64,000 bases of DNA from Notamacropus eugenii (lineage: Eukaryota; Chordata; Mammalia; Diprotodontia; Macropodidae), in contig NC_092875.1 of the NCBI RefSeq assembly GCF_028372415.1, positions 185,418,522-185,482,521 of the forward strand, read 5' to 3'. This document shows positions 34,000 to 44,445 of the stretch, piece by piece. The position numbers were made by a program, and so were the translations under genes. The notes below the pieces were generated by a model, which did not search any database, was not told where the DNA came from, and worked only from the letters and a program-made list of their open reading frames with translations. Each line of letters starts with the position of its first letter. Position 1 is the stretch's first letter.

Positions 34000-35215
34000 A
34001 CAGAATAACAGAATTTGAGACAGGACCTCAATAATCATCTAGTTTAATTCATGAATCAAAGGAATCCTCACTATAACATACCTGATAAATGATTGCCCAA
34101 GTTCTGCTCAAATACCTCCAAGAAGGGGAAATCTACCACCTCTTGGAGCTTTCCATTCCAATTTCTGGGCAGTCATAATTGTTACAAGGTTTTTCCTGAT
34201 TTGAAACCTAAATTTGCCTCTTTGTAACTTCCACACTTTGCTCTTGGTTCCTCCCTCTGGGTCCAAACAGAACAAACTTCATCCTTTCTCCATATGATAG
34301 CCATTAAAGTACTTGAACCATCATGATCCTCCTCCCCAAGTTTTTTTCTGTACACTAAACATGCCTAGTACCATCAACCTCCTATGTCATGGACTCAAGG
34401 CAAGGAATACATCTGGTTGCCTTTCTCTAGACTAGAGGTTCCCAAACTTATTTGACCTATCATCCCTTTTTCAAAAAAAAGTATTCAGTGCCCCCCCTGA
34501 AATCTACCTTCTTTAACCCTTTAATGATTTTTTAAAAATCTGTCATTTCAAAAAATATATAATTTTTAAATGACACATCTTATATTTAATAATTTATTGT
34601 AAATTTGTGGGGTTTTCCTGCATTGAAATGTTTAACGACACAATATTATGTCATTAAAATGTAAATAAGTCATTACATGCACATATTCCTGCTGATGAAT
34701 GCTGGACTTCCTGACAATGGGTGACATACTTGCCTGTCAGCACTTACTTGTTAAGACCTGTTGGCAGACTTAACCACTGATCAATCATAACTTGCATTTT
34801 GTGTGTTTATTTGGAAAATAATGTAATAACTATGACTTTAACTGTTACACAAGAGATGAAACATGTACAAATGGTTTTTCCCAATTCTCTTCTCTTCTTT
34901 CCTTATGCTTCCACTGCCCCTTTATTTTTATTCAATGCCCCCCAATTGTACCTGAGGCTACTACTGACCCCCTTGATCATTCTAGTGCCCCCCCGAGGGG
35001 GTAGTATCCACTACTTTGGGAACCTATGCTCTAGACCTTCTCCGGTTTAACAGTGTTCTTAAACTGTGGTGCCTAAAGATTGAGGTCTGAAGAGGACAAA
35101 GTACGGGGGGAGGGGGGGTCATCTTCTCCCTAGTTCTATAAACTGTGACCCACTTGATGGAGTCCAAGACTGCATTATCTTGCAGTCCACTAAAAAAACA
35201 ATTTTTTCAGGAAAA
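34000..35215 (-). repeat. L3/CR1 LINE 3' region, split by a hAT element
   Basis: Antisense L3/CR1: 'gaggggaaatctaccacctc'-like text, 'ttccattccaatttctggg', 'aaatttgcctctttgtaact', 'tgctcttggttcctccctct', then after the hAT insert 'cttaaactgtggtgcctaaa' and 'ccaagactgcattatcttgc'. The two parts join seamlessly when 34433-35036 is removed. Confidence 0.8.
34433..35028 (+). mobile_element. hAT non-autonomous DNA transposon
   Basis: A 596-base element flanked by the exact 8-base target-site duplication 'ctctagac' (34425-34432 and 35029-35036), as expected for hAT transposons. Its ends are inverted ('tagaggttcccaaa' against 'cataggttcccaaa'), and subterminal C-runs ('gtgcccccc', 34489-34500 and 34985-34995) lie on the same strand at both ends. 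There is no transposase open frame. It sits inside an older L3 LINE. Orientation is arbitrary. Confidence 0.9.
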
Positions 35216-35221
35216 CTGTTG

Positions 35222-35490
35222 TCTATCCATGCAACTAGATGACATAGTGGATAGAGCTCTGGACCTGGAGACAGGAACACCTGAGTTCAAATCTGGCCTC
35301 AGATATTTAATAGTTGCATGACCCTAAGCAAAGCTCTTGACATCTAACTTAGTTTCCCCAACTGTAATATGGGAATAATCATAGCACCTACCTTCCAAGG
35401 TTGTAAGGATTAAATAAAGTACCATTTATAAAGTGCTTAGCACAATTCATGGCATGGAGTAGGTATTTAATAAATGCATATTTACTTCCT
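35222..35490 (+). repeat. MIR/Ther-type CORE-SINE
   Basis: 'gatagagctctggacctgg', 'gagttcaaatctggcctcag', then a body ending 'ataaagtgcttagcaca' and 'ggtatttaataaatgca'. Confidence 0.8.
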
Positions 35491-35769
35491 TCCATCCATC
35501 CCTTACCCCATCCTATGCTTGAGAAGTTGATTTATTATTTTCAGGTATAAGACTGCATAGAGATAACTCTATTGGATTTCACATTCATACTTCCACCCCA
35601 ATGCATGGCAAGATCTTTTTGGAGAGATTTGTAATGAATAATGGAATCTCCTCCTCAGAATTTCCCTGTACCAATTAAATCACAAGCCCAATCTCATCTG
35701 ATACCAAGAAATCACAACTTAACACTCATGAAGAAAGGCAATGGAAGGAATGTTGATTTGGAATCAGAC
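35491..35769. other. No recognised feature
   Basis: Nothing recognised. Confidence 0.4.
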
Positions 35770-36000
35770 AAAGCAAATAATTGACAGGATAGGGATAAGA
35801 ACTCCTGGCTGAAGAAACTCCCTGTATCAAAGCAGATCAGCACTTTCTCCACAAGTTACAACCTTAAAGATTTGCCTAGAGCATGAGGCACTAAGTGACT
35901 TGCCCAGGGTCACACAACTAACATCTGTGAGAGAAAATTTAAACCCAGACCATCTGGTACCAAGGTCAGCTCTATCCATCATTCCATGCTGTTGCTTTCT
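35770..36000 (-). repeat. CORE-SINE, antisense
   Basis: 'ctaagtgacttgcccagggt' and 'cacacaactaacatctgtga' are antisense CORE, then 'ggtcagctctatccatcatt' is the head. The part before the CORE ('gaactcctggctgaagaaac') suggests a distinct 3' part. Confidence 0.65.
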
Positions 36001-36174
36001 AAGTAATGATATTTTCCTCAGATATCAAAGGATATTCCTCCTTCAAACATTCCTATTTCTGTTGGGGGCAATACTATCCTACCAGTCATTCAGATTTGCA
36101 ACATTAGAGTTCCCCATGACTCCTCCCTCTTCCTCACATTCCATATTTAATCAACTGCCAAATCTTGTTGATTC

Positions 36175-36420
36175 CAATGGATAGAGTATAGGACCTGCAG
36201 TCAGGGCAGACCTGAGTTCAAATCTGACCTCAAATACTTACTAGCTGGGCAAATCACATAACCTCTGTTTGCCTCAGTTTCCTTATCTGTAAAATGGGGA
36301 TAATAATAGCACTTATCTCTCAAGGTTGTTTGAGGATCAAATGAGATAATAACTGTAAAGTGCTTAGTACAGTGCATGACTCACACTAGGCACCAATTAA
36401 ACATTAGCTTTTACTATTAT
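36175..36420 (+). repeat. MIR/Ther-type CORE-SINE
   Basis: Head 'gatagagtataggacctgc' and 'gagttcaaatctgacctc', CORE 'ctgtaaaatggggataa', and end 'gtaaagtgcttagtacagtg'. Confidence 0.8.
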
Positions 36421-37198
36421 CCATCTCCTTCTCTCCATTCACATAGACTCTAATCTAGTTTAGGCCCTTAATACCTCTTACCTAGACTTATGCAATCGTC
36501 TCCTAATTGGTCTTTCTGCTTTTGTCTTTCCTGTTTTCAATTCATTTTTCAAATTGCTGCCAAATCAATATTCCTACAATATGTATCAGGTCACATCACT
36601 CCTCTACTCAAAAACCTCAGTGGCTCCCTATTGCCTTTAGGATAAAATACAAAATCTTCAACGTTCAAAACCTTCCACAAGTGGGCACCTACCTAGCTCT
36701 CCAGTCTCATTTTATAGTGTTCCAATCAAAATGACCAAATTCTGTTCCTCACACGTAAGTGTAATGAAAAGAGAGTGCTGGTTCAGGAGCTGTGGGTTCA
36801 AATCTTGCTTCTGATTTTTTTACTTCCTCCATAACCTAGGGCAAGTATTGAACCTCAGTTTACACATGTGTAAAGTGAGACAGATGGTCTCTAAGGTCCC
36901 TCCCAGTTCTAGGTCTATGTTTTCTTACTTCTAGGTCCCATTTCTGGGATGAATTTCCTTCTTATCTCTGCCTCTTAGAATCCCTAGCTTCCTTCAAACA
37001 CAGTTCAGATGCCACCTCCTACATGAGGCCTTTCTGGATTCTCTCTAGGTGTTGGGGCTCTCTCCCTTTTGAAATAATTTTTTATATTCTCTGCATTTGC
37101 TGAACTGGATACATGTTGTATTTTTGTATCCTTTTTACCTAAAGAAATGTGTTACAAATACTATCTCCTTAATAAATGTTTGTTGAATTGAAGAGATA
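36421..37198 (+). repeat. L2 LINE 3' UTR, split by a MIR
   Basis: 'gtcacatcactcctctactc', 'ctattgcctttaggataaaa', then after the MIR 'cagttcagatgccacctcct', 'catgaggcctttctggattc' and the terminal 'taataaatgtttgttgaatt'. The order matches the L2 3' end. Confidence 0.85.
36755..36925 (+). repeat. MIR-type CORE-SINE inside L2
   Basis: 'gagtgctggttcaggagctg', 'gggttcaaatcttgcttctg', 'cctagggcaagtattgaacc' and 'tggtctctaaggtccctccc'. Confidence 0.8.
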
Positions 37199-37308
37199 TG
37201 GGTAGCTAGCTGGTGCAGTGGATAGAGTACTAGTCATAGAGTCAGAAGGACCTGAGGTCAAATCCAGCCTCAGACACTTATTAGCAAGTCACTTGACCCC
37301 AAATTGAG
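37199..37308 (+). repeat. Mar-1-type SINE, head and part of CORE
   Basis: 'gggtagctagctggtgcagtg' and 'ctgaggtcaaatccagcctc'. It is truncated after 'caagtcacttgacccc'. Confidence 0.8.
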
Positions 37309-37451
37309 TGGCTGTTTTCAAATATTTTAGGAACTGTCATATGAAAGAGAGATTAGATTTGTCCCACCTGGCGTCAAGGAACAGAACTAGAACCAGTGGC
37401 CAAAGCTACAAAGAGAAGGATTTAGGTTCAAAGGGAAGAAAAGTTTCCCAA

Positions 37452-37632
37452 CAGTTGTTGTTCAGTGTCTGATTCCTCCTGACACCATTTGGGGTTTTCT
37501 TAGTAAAGATACTGGAATGGTTTGCCATTTCCTTTTTCATCTCATTTTATAGATGAGGAAACTGAGGCAAACAGGGTTAAGTGACTTGTCCAGGATCACA
37601 CAGCTAGTAGGTAACTGAGGCCAGATTGGGCT
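37452..37632 (-). repeat. Mar-1-type SINE, head truncated
   Basis: The antisense tail 'ttgttgttcagtg' and 'tttggggttttcttagtaaa' is followed by CORE 'gtgacttgtccaggatcaca'. The tRNA-derived head is cut after 'actgaggcca'. Confidence 0.8.
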
Positions 37633-37651
37633 CAAGAAATAGTGGGTTCCC

Positions 37652-38276
37652 AACTGATAAATGGTCAAAGATTATGAACAGGGAAATTTCAGAGGAAGAA
37701 GTTAAAACTATCTATAGTCATATGAAAAAAATGCTCTAAATCACTATTGATTAGAGAGATGCAAATCAAAACAACTCTGAGATACCACATCACACCTATC
37801 ATGACAAAACAGGAAGATGATAAATGTTGGAGAAGATGTGGGAGAGTTGGAACACTAATTCATTGTTGTTGGAGCTGTGAGCTGATTCAGCCACTCTGGA
37901 AAGCAATTTGGAACTATGCCCAAAGGGTTACAAAAATGTGCATACCCTTTGACCCAGCCATATCGCTTCTAGGACTGTATCCCTGAGAAATCATAAAAAT
38001 GGGGATGGGTCCCACATGTACAAAAATATTTATAGCATCACTCTTTGTGGTGGCCAAAAACTGGAAATCAAAGGGATGCCCATCAATTGGGGAACAGCTG
38101 AACAAGTTATGGTACATGAATATAATGGAATACTATTGTGCTATAAGAAATGATGAACAAGAAGGCTTCAGAGAGGCCTGGAAAGACTTAGATGAACTGA
38201 TGCTGAGTAAAAGGAGGAGAACAAGAAGAACACAATACACAGTAACAACCACAGTGTGTGAGGAATTTTTCTGGTA
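37652..38276 (+). pseudogene. L1 ORF2p C-terminal fragment
   Basis: It encodes the end of the L1 endonuclease/reverse transcriptase, including the cysteine-rich '[16 protein letters not shown]' segment, then '[12 protein letters not shown]' and 'LWYMNIMEYYCAIRNDEQ'. Stops at about 37987 and upstream, plus a frame change, split it into open parts at 37747-37986 and 37999-38277. It matches the C-terminus of the full-length L1 ORF2 at 13280-13797. Being 5' truncated, it was dead on arrival. Confidence 0.85.
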
Positions 38277-38650
38277 GACGTAGTCCTTCACAGCAATGCA
38301 AAGGCCTAAAAAATTCCCAATGGACTCTTGAGGCAAAATACCTTCCACATCCAGAGAAAGAACTATGGAATTGGATCATAGAATGAAGCAGACCATTTTC
38401 TCTTGTGTTATGTTTTGTTTTATTATTTCTCCCATTCATTTTAATCCTTCTATGCAACATGACTAAGGTGAAAATGTATTTAATAAGAATGTACGTGCAG
38501 AACCTATATAACACTGCACATTGTCTTGGGGAGGGAGGGAGGGGGGAAGGAGAGAGGAAGGAGGGGGAGGGAAGGGAAAAAATCTAAGATATATGGAAGT
38601 GATTGTAGACAACTGAAAACAAATAAAATAATTTTTAAAAAAAATTTTAA
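37652..38650 (+). mobile_element. 5'-truncated L1 insertion
   Basis: A 999-base L1 3' part with an A-rich tail, bounded by the exact 15-base target-site duplication 'aaatagtgggttccc' (37637-37651 and 38651-38665). It contains the last about 210 codons of ORF2 and the 3' UTR with its G-rich tract (38530-38575). Truncation at the 5' end and a long duplication are typical of L1 retrotransposition. Confidence 0.95.
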
Positions 38651-38800
38651 AAATAGTGGGTTCCCCCTCATCAGAATTCTTTAAGAAAAAACTTGGTAAT
38701 CTTTTTCAGAGAATTTTATAAACATGATTCTTAGTTACCTACAAGTTAGACTGAATGTCATCTGAGGTCCCATCCAATTCTGAAAGTCTATGTTCTTGGG

Positions 38801-39127
38801 ACGAGATGATAACTAAGGCTCCCCTCCCTCTAGCCCTCTGTCCTACAATCCTAACACGAGTATTTTTTTATCACTTCAGTTTTCCTTTAAATTAATGTGA
38901 TTCCATCTCCTATGGGATTCTCTTAGAGCATTGCTACTGAGTCACCAACACACACATAAAAGTTCATGTTCTTTTCTAGGCTAGAGCAGTGTTCCCTTAA
39001 GTGGTCCCACTCATGAACACAAGTTCTTAATAATATCATCTGTTTCTATTACCAGTGCATGCCCTAGAAAGCCCATTGCTGGCAGAGAATCATGTACAGT
39101 ATAGTCTGGAAATCTGGGTCAGGACAT
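38801..39127. other. No recognised feature
   Basis: Nothing recognised. Confidence 0.4.
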
Positions 39128-40142
39128 AGAATCCATCCTCTTTCTTTCTTTCTTTCTTTTTTTTTTTATTTAACTTTTAACATTTATTTTCACAAAATTT
39201 TCGGTTACAAATTTTCTCCCCTTTTATCCTCCCCCCCCCAAACCCAAGCATTCTAATTGCCCCTGTGACCAATCTGCTCTCTCTTCTATCCTCCCTCTCT
39301 GCCCTTGTCTCCATCTTCTCTTTTGTCCTGTAGGGCCAGATAGCTTTCTTTACCCCTTAACCTGTATTTCTTATTTCCTAGTGGTAAGAACATTACAGTT
39401 GATCCTAACACTTTGAGTTCCAACTTCTTTAGCTCCCTCCCTCTCCACCCCTTCCCTTTGGAGGATAAGCAATTCAATATAGGCCAAATCTGTGTAGTTT
39501 TGCAAATGATTTCCATACTAGTTGTGTTGTATAGGACTAATTCAATTTCCCTCCATCCTATCCTGTCCCCCATTACTTCTATTCTCTTATGATCCTTTCC
39601 CTCCCCGCTAGTGTCGACCTCGGATTGCATTCTCCTCCCCATGCCCTCCCCTCTATCCTCCCCCCCACCCTGCTTGTGCCCTTGTCCCCCACTCTCCTGT
39701 ATTGTGAGATAGGTTTTCCTATCAAAATGAGTGTGCATTTTATTCTTTCCTTTAGTGGAATGTGATGAGAGTAGACCTCATGTTTTTCTCTCGCCTCCCC
39801 TCTTTATCCCTCCACTAATAAGTCTTTTGCTTGCCTCTTTTATGAGAGATAATTTGCCCTATTCAAATTTCTCCCTTTCTCCTCCCAATATTTCTCTCTC
39901 ACTGCTTGATTTCATTTTTTTTTTAAGATATGATCCCATCCTCTTCAATTCATTCTGTGCACTCTGTCTCTATGTATGTGTGCGTGTGTGCATGTGTGTG
40001 TGTGTGTACTCCCACCCAGTACCCAGATACTGAAATGTTTCAAGAGTTACAAATATTGTCTTTCCATGTAGGAATGTAAACAGTTCAACTTTAGTAAGTC
40101 CCTTATGACTTCTCTTTGCTGTTCACCTTTTCATGGTTCTCT

Positions 40143-41230
40143 TCATTCTTGTGTTTGAAAGTCAAATTTTCTTTTCAGCTGTGGTCTTTTCATCAAGAAA
40201 ACCTGAAAATCCTCCATTTCATTGAAAGACCATTTTTTCTCCTGAAGTATTATACTCAGTTTTGCTGGGTAGGTGATTCTTGGTTTTAGTCCTAGTTCCT
40301 TTGACTTCTGGAATATCCTATTCCATTCCCTTCGATCCCTTAATGTAGAGGGCGCTAGATCTTGTGTTATCCTGATTGTATTTCCACAATACTTGAATTG
40401 TTTCTTTCTAGCTGCTTGCAATATTTTCTCTTTCACCTGGGAATTCTGGAATTTGGCCACAATGTTCCTAGGAGTTTCTCTTTTTGGATCTCTTTCATGC
40501 GGTGTTCTGTGGATTCCTTGAATATTTATTTTGCCCTCTGGTTCTAGAATCTCAGGGAAGTTTTCCTTGATAATTTCATGGAAGATGATGTCTAGGCTCT
40601 TCTTTTGATCATGGTTTTCAGGTAGTCCCAGAATTTTTACATTGTCTCTCCTGAAGCTATTTTCCAGGTCAGTTGTTTTTCCAATAAGATATTTCACATT
40701 ATCTTCCATTTTTCCAATCTTCTCGCTATGTTCTGTGATATCTGTCTTTCTTATAAAGTCCTTAGCGTCCATCCGTGCCATTCTAGTTTTGAAAGAACTA
40801 TTTTCTTCAGTGAGCTTTTGAATCTCCTTTTCCATTTGGCTAATTCTGCTTTTGAAAGCATTCTTCTCCTCATTGGCTTTTTGAACCTCTTTTGCCAATT
40901 GAGTTATCCTATTTTTCAAGGTGTTATTTTCTTCAGCATTTTTTGGGTCTCCTTTAGCAGGGTGTTTACTTGTTTTTCATGCTTTGTTTGCATGTCATTC
41001 ATTTCTCTTCCCAGTTTTTCCTCCACCTCTCTAACTTGATTTTCAAAATTCTTTTTGAGCTCTTCCATGGCCTGAGCCCATTGGGTGGGCTGGGACACAG
41101 AATCCTTGATTTCCGTGTCTTTGCCTGATGGTAAGCATTGTTCTTCCTCATCAGAAAGGAAGGGAGGAAATGTCTGTTCTCCAAGAAAGTAGCCTTCAAT
41201 CGTTTTATTTCTTTTCCCTTTTCTGGGCAT
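40143..41230 (-). pseudogene. ORF1p of ORF1-only LINE copy B, one frameshift
   Basis: An L1-type ORF1 protein: an RNA-binding trimer with a basic N-terminus ('MPRKGKRNKT', the likely start at 41230, although the frame is open back to 41323), a long coiled coil (about 41090-40700), an RRM ('VKILGLPENHDQKKSLDI', about 40640-40560) and a C-terminal domain with 'RREW' and 'YPAKLSIIL', ending at 40143. About 360 codons is normal for the family. The only break I see is a missing A in an A-run near 40945: six here, seven in copies A and C. This shifts the frame, so translation stops near 40916 and the rest is open from 40919. No domain residues look lost otherwise. Confidence 0.85.
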
Positions 41231-42056
41231 TCTCCCCAGCCAGTGACTTGACCTCTGAATATTCTCCTCACACCCACCTCGCCTCCTGGTTCTCCCAGCC
41301 AGCGTTTGGGGACTGAGATTCAAATGCTGCTTCCCGCCTTAGGGCTTTTGGCGGGGGCAGGGCTGCTATTCAGTGTGAGAATTAAGTTCAGGTGGTCAGG
41401 TCGGGGCAGGGCTGCCTCTCAGGCTCAGTTCCCTCAGGGGGTTTATGCAGAGACCTTCCACAATGGATCCAGGCTCCCGCCTGCTTGGGGAGCCCCTCTC
41501 TGCAGCCGCCTCTCAGCTTCTATCTCCCGGGGGGGCCCGAGCCATGGGGGCACCCCACTCCCCTCTCGACCCGCCAAAGAGACTCTCTCACCGACCCCCG
41601 TCACCTGTGGGTGGAGGGGCTTGTGCCGCCGCTGGAGATCCCGTCCCTGAAGCCTGCTCGGATCTGTACCTCTCGGAGCCGAGGCCGCCCGCAGGTCTGG
41701 GCTGGGCTCCGCGTCTGCAGCGCGACGGACCTTTTGCAAGAGGTTTGCAGGTCCCTCTGTGGGTGGAGGGACCCATGTGGCCACTGGAGATCCCGTCCCC
41801 GTAGCCCTCTCAGATCTTTTCCTCACGGTGTCGCGGCCGCTGCAGGGCTGCCCTCTGCTCCCAGTCCCGGCGCCCAGTCCGCAGCGCCAAGGACCCCCCG
41901 CAAGAGGTTTGCAGGTCTCTCCGGAACAGAACTCTCCCTCGCTCCAATATTCCGTGGCCTCTGGGTGCAGAATTCACCGTGAGTTGGTCCCCTCTAGCTG
42001 TTCTGTGGGTTGTGGGTTCGGAGCTATGTGTATGTGCGTCTTTCTACTCCGCCATC
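41231..42056 (-). promoter_or_regulatory. CpG-rich 5' UTR of ORF1-only LINE copy B
   Basis: A dense CpG island (about 41280-41940), the most GC-rich segment of the window, in an otherwise CpG-poor region. By analogy with L1 it should hold the internal promoter. It includes two tandem units (41607-41758 and 41759-41921). Long open frames here (for example 41392-41982 on the plus strand) come from GC richness and carry no motif. Confidence 0.65.
41607..41921 (-). repeat. Two tandem units of about 155 bases in the 5' UTR
   Basis: Both units start 'gtgggtggaggg', share 'ctggagatcccgtccc' and end with 'gcaagaggtttgcaggtc'. Copy C (about 61430-61560) has only one unit of the same layout. Some rodent L1 promoters are built from tandem monomers. 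A similar role here is inference. Confidence 0.75.
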
Positions 42057-42354
42057 AGAATCCATTCTCTTTCAATCCGCCCATGGATAAACACTTCAGT
42101 TAATACCATAGATTAAAAGGCTGTTGTTTGACCATGGGGATATCTTCCATTTACCATTGGGCTCAAAGAGCAAAAACTCTGGTTCCAGTTTCCTTTGGGT
42201 AACAATCAGTCCAATGAGCCCCTTAGACCTTCTTCCCTTTGTGTTCCATTTCAGGCATTTTGATCTTGTAAAAATTCCTGTCTCAGATAAGTGCAGTCAT
42301 ATGTCCTATTCTTTTCAAAGTATAATATATAAGAACCATCAGGGAAAGGAAAGG

Positions 42355-42545
42355 AAGCTAACAAGCATTTCTAAAACTCCTATTATGTGCCAGGCACTAC
42401 TGTGTTAAGCACTTTACAAATATCATCTCATTTATCCTTACAACAACCTTATGAGGTAGGTATTATTATTATTATTACCTCCATTTTACAGTTGAAAAAA
42501 ACTGAAGCAGACAGAGGTTAAGTGACTTGCCCAAGGTCACACAGT
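42355..42545 (-). repeat. MIR/Ther-type SINE, head truncated
   Basis: 'ctattatgtgccaggcacta', 'atcatctcatttatccttac', 'gtgacttgcccaaggtcaca', cut at 'gtatctgaggcc' where L3 sequence begins. Confidence 0.75.
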
Positions 42546-42680
42546 AAGTATCTGAGGCCCCATTGGGTTCAGGGAATAGTGGATTCCCCCTCATTGAAAG
42601 TCTTCAAGAAAAAACTCAATAACCTCTTTCAGAGCACATTGTCATTTCAAGCCTATGACCAAGCCTAAGCCCAAAAGACA
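42546..42680 (+). repeat. L3/CR1 LINE 3' fragment
   Basis: 'aatagtggattccccctcat' and 'agtcttcaagaaaaaactc' match the L3 copy at 38651-38720. The junction with the SINE falls at the same L3 base as at 37633. Confidence 0.6.
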
Positions 42681-42929
42681 TCATAACATCATGGACGGTT
42701 CATCATGGTGTTTCAGTGGCTAGGATTTTTTGTATTAGGATGCCAGGCTCCTGGGTAGCAAGGTGTTGCATGATAGGACAACAAAAGTCAGATGGACAGC
42801 CAAGAGGGCTATGAGGTAGATACAATACAGAATGTCAATAAATGAGAAAATCAAGAATGAAGCTGTCCCAGAAAATGATATGAAAGGAAAAGGAGCTAGA
42901 ACACTGGGACAATAGTAGAGTCATCCCCA
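42681..42929. other. No recognised feature
   Basis: Nothing recognised. Confidence 0.4.
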
Positions 42930-43090
42930 TAACATTGATCTACAGCTGGAAGGGCCTTAGTGGTCAGCTGGCAGATGAGAATCAGAGAAGTCAAATGACT
43001 TGCTTACAGTCACGTAGTTTGTAAGTGGTAGAAGCCAGGAACTGAATGTATGTCCTCTGAGCTCAAATCCAGCACTCTTTCCACCCCACC
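42930..43090 (-). repeat. MIR-type SINE, antisense
   Basis: 'ctacagctggaagggcctta', 'tgacttgcttacagtcacgt' and 'gctcaaatccagcactcttt'. Confidence 0.65.
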
Positions 43091-44129
43091 ACACCAAAGC
43101 AAGGACTAAAATGGAATATTACCAGGGCAAATGAAAGAGTCACAGGAGCCAAGGAAAAACACACTGAGTGAAGGGAAAATTCATCATGGATGAACTGGTT
43201 TTCTGCATTCCCTCAATGCTCTTTCAAGCTGATTGAAGCTTCCAAATGCCAGCCCATTAGAAATGGAACAAAGGGTGAACAAAGTAGGCACAGCTGCTAT
43301 AAGTACAACAGGGGGTGGAGGAGAGATGACAACAAGGGACATATTTCTATTTTGTCTTTGACAAATGTGCATCTTTTTAAAAGCCAGAAAACCCAGGGCA
43401 CATCAGTATTTATTTTGTGAAAAGCCAAATCTTATGTGTTACAGAAAAGACTCAAAGTCTTTGACTGACAGTTATACAACAAGGAGTGCAATTTTCAAAT
43501 CTTGCCTGGAGTAAACAACTGCTTTCTTGCCACCTCTTTAAAGACAAAGTTGTGCCAAATGCTGGGACTTGTACAAATGTTCCATTTCCTATTCACAGCT
43601 GGCTGACTCTGTAGCATGGAAATGATGTTATTGGGCAGCATGTATATGGAAGAAATAAAACATTGGAATATGGATCGATTTAATGCAGTTATTTGTGTAG
43701 TAATAAAACCCACTTATAAAGTACTTTCTTCCCCTAAAGTCCTATTCCAAAGCCTCAATAGGCCATGGAGGTGACCTTATGAAGTAGGTTAATACAAATA
43801 GTCAGTGTTCTCAAAAAGGCTATGCCAGTAAATCGTAACCTCTGTTAGGCTCTTCTAAATTGTAAATGCTTTTCAAACTGGCCTAACAAAGAGTTGTATA
43901 GGTGTCCTATAACAAGCAAGTCTCCCATGAGACAGTGAACAACCAGATGGTGAGATTTTTTGTTTGGGGGCTTTTCCTCACAGTAACTCATGAAGGTATG
44001 GAAAGGTTGAGTTACAGATTTGTAGAAGGGGTATTCACTCTAATACTAAAAAGATTTTCAAAAGAATTGACTCAGACATTTTATTTTATTAGATTTGATC
44101 CATTATTCCAATTTGTCAAAATCTTCTTA
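43091..44129. other. No recognised feature
   Basis: About 1 kb; no repeat or gene recognised. Confidence 0.4.
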
Positions 44130-44445
44130 TGTTGTAGTTTAGGGTGCTGGGAACCCTGAAATGTAAAGGGTCTGCCTGGAAAGAATTTGACTAGCCAAAG
44201 CAGCAAGTTTATTGTGATGCCATTAGAAGCTGGTGAGATTTTAAGAGAATCTGTGCAAAATTGGGGCAAGATTGGTCCTTATATACAAGAAAAGACAGTG
44301 AGAAGATCTGGATGGAATTAAGGAGTAACCAATTGCCTATGATGGTCCAGGTGCATTCAGTGAAAGGAGTTAAGTGGTCAGAGAGTCACAGTGAAAGAAC
44401 AATTAAAAGGATTGAGTATCTAGGTAGAAACATGCACAATAGCAT
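44130..44445 (-). repeat. Solo LTR, same family as 49377-49759
   Basis: On the minus strand there is 'tacctagatactcaatcc', then a TATATAAGG (about 44277-44285), an AATAAAC near 44211 and a final 'ctttacatttcagggttccc'. The plus-strand copy at 49377-49759 has the same words in the same order. Its 5' edge abuts a truncated L1 at 44446. Confidence 0.6.

Larger units (their letters stand above)
37309..38800 (+). repeat. L3/CR1 LINE 3' end, split by Mar-1 and L1
   Basis: Sense L3/CR1 sequence at 37309-37451 ('ggaactgtcatatgaaagag', 'aactagaaccagtggccaaa'), 37633-37651 and 38651-38800 ('agtgggttccccctcatc', 'tcatctgaggtcccatccaa'). A Mar-1 SINE (37452-37632) and a truncated L1 (37652-38650) lie within it. 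Confidence 0.75.
39145..42056 (-). mobile_element. ORF1-only (HAL1-like) LINE, copy B, best preserved
   Basis: A 2.91 kb element running from 'gatggcggagtagaaag' at its 5' end (42056) to a T-rich (on the plus strand) tail at 39145. The target-site duplication 'agaatccatYctctttc' (17 bases, one mismatch) is at 39128-39144 and 42057-42073. It contains a CpG-rich 5' UTR, an ORF1 broken by one frameshift and a 3' UTR of about 1 kb, but no ORF2. The surviving CpGs and nearly open ORF1 mark it as the youngest of the three copies in this window. Confidence 0.85.

Noticed and set aside
41392-41982. 196-codon open frame in GC-rich DNA
   Set aside because: It lies in the CpG-rich 5' UTR of an ORF1-only LINE, has no recognisable domain and shares the space with several equally open frames.
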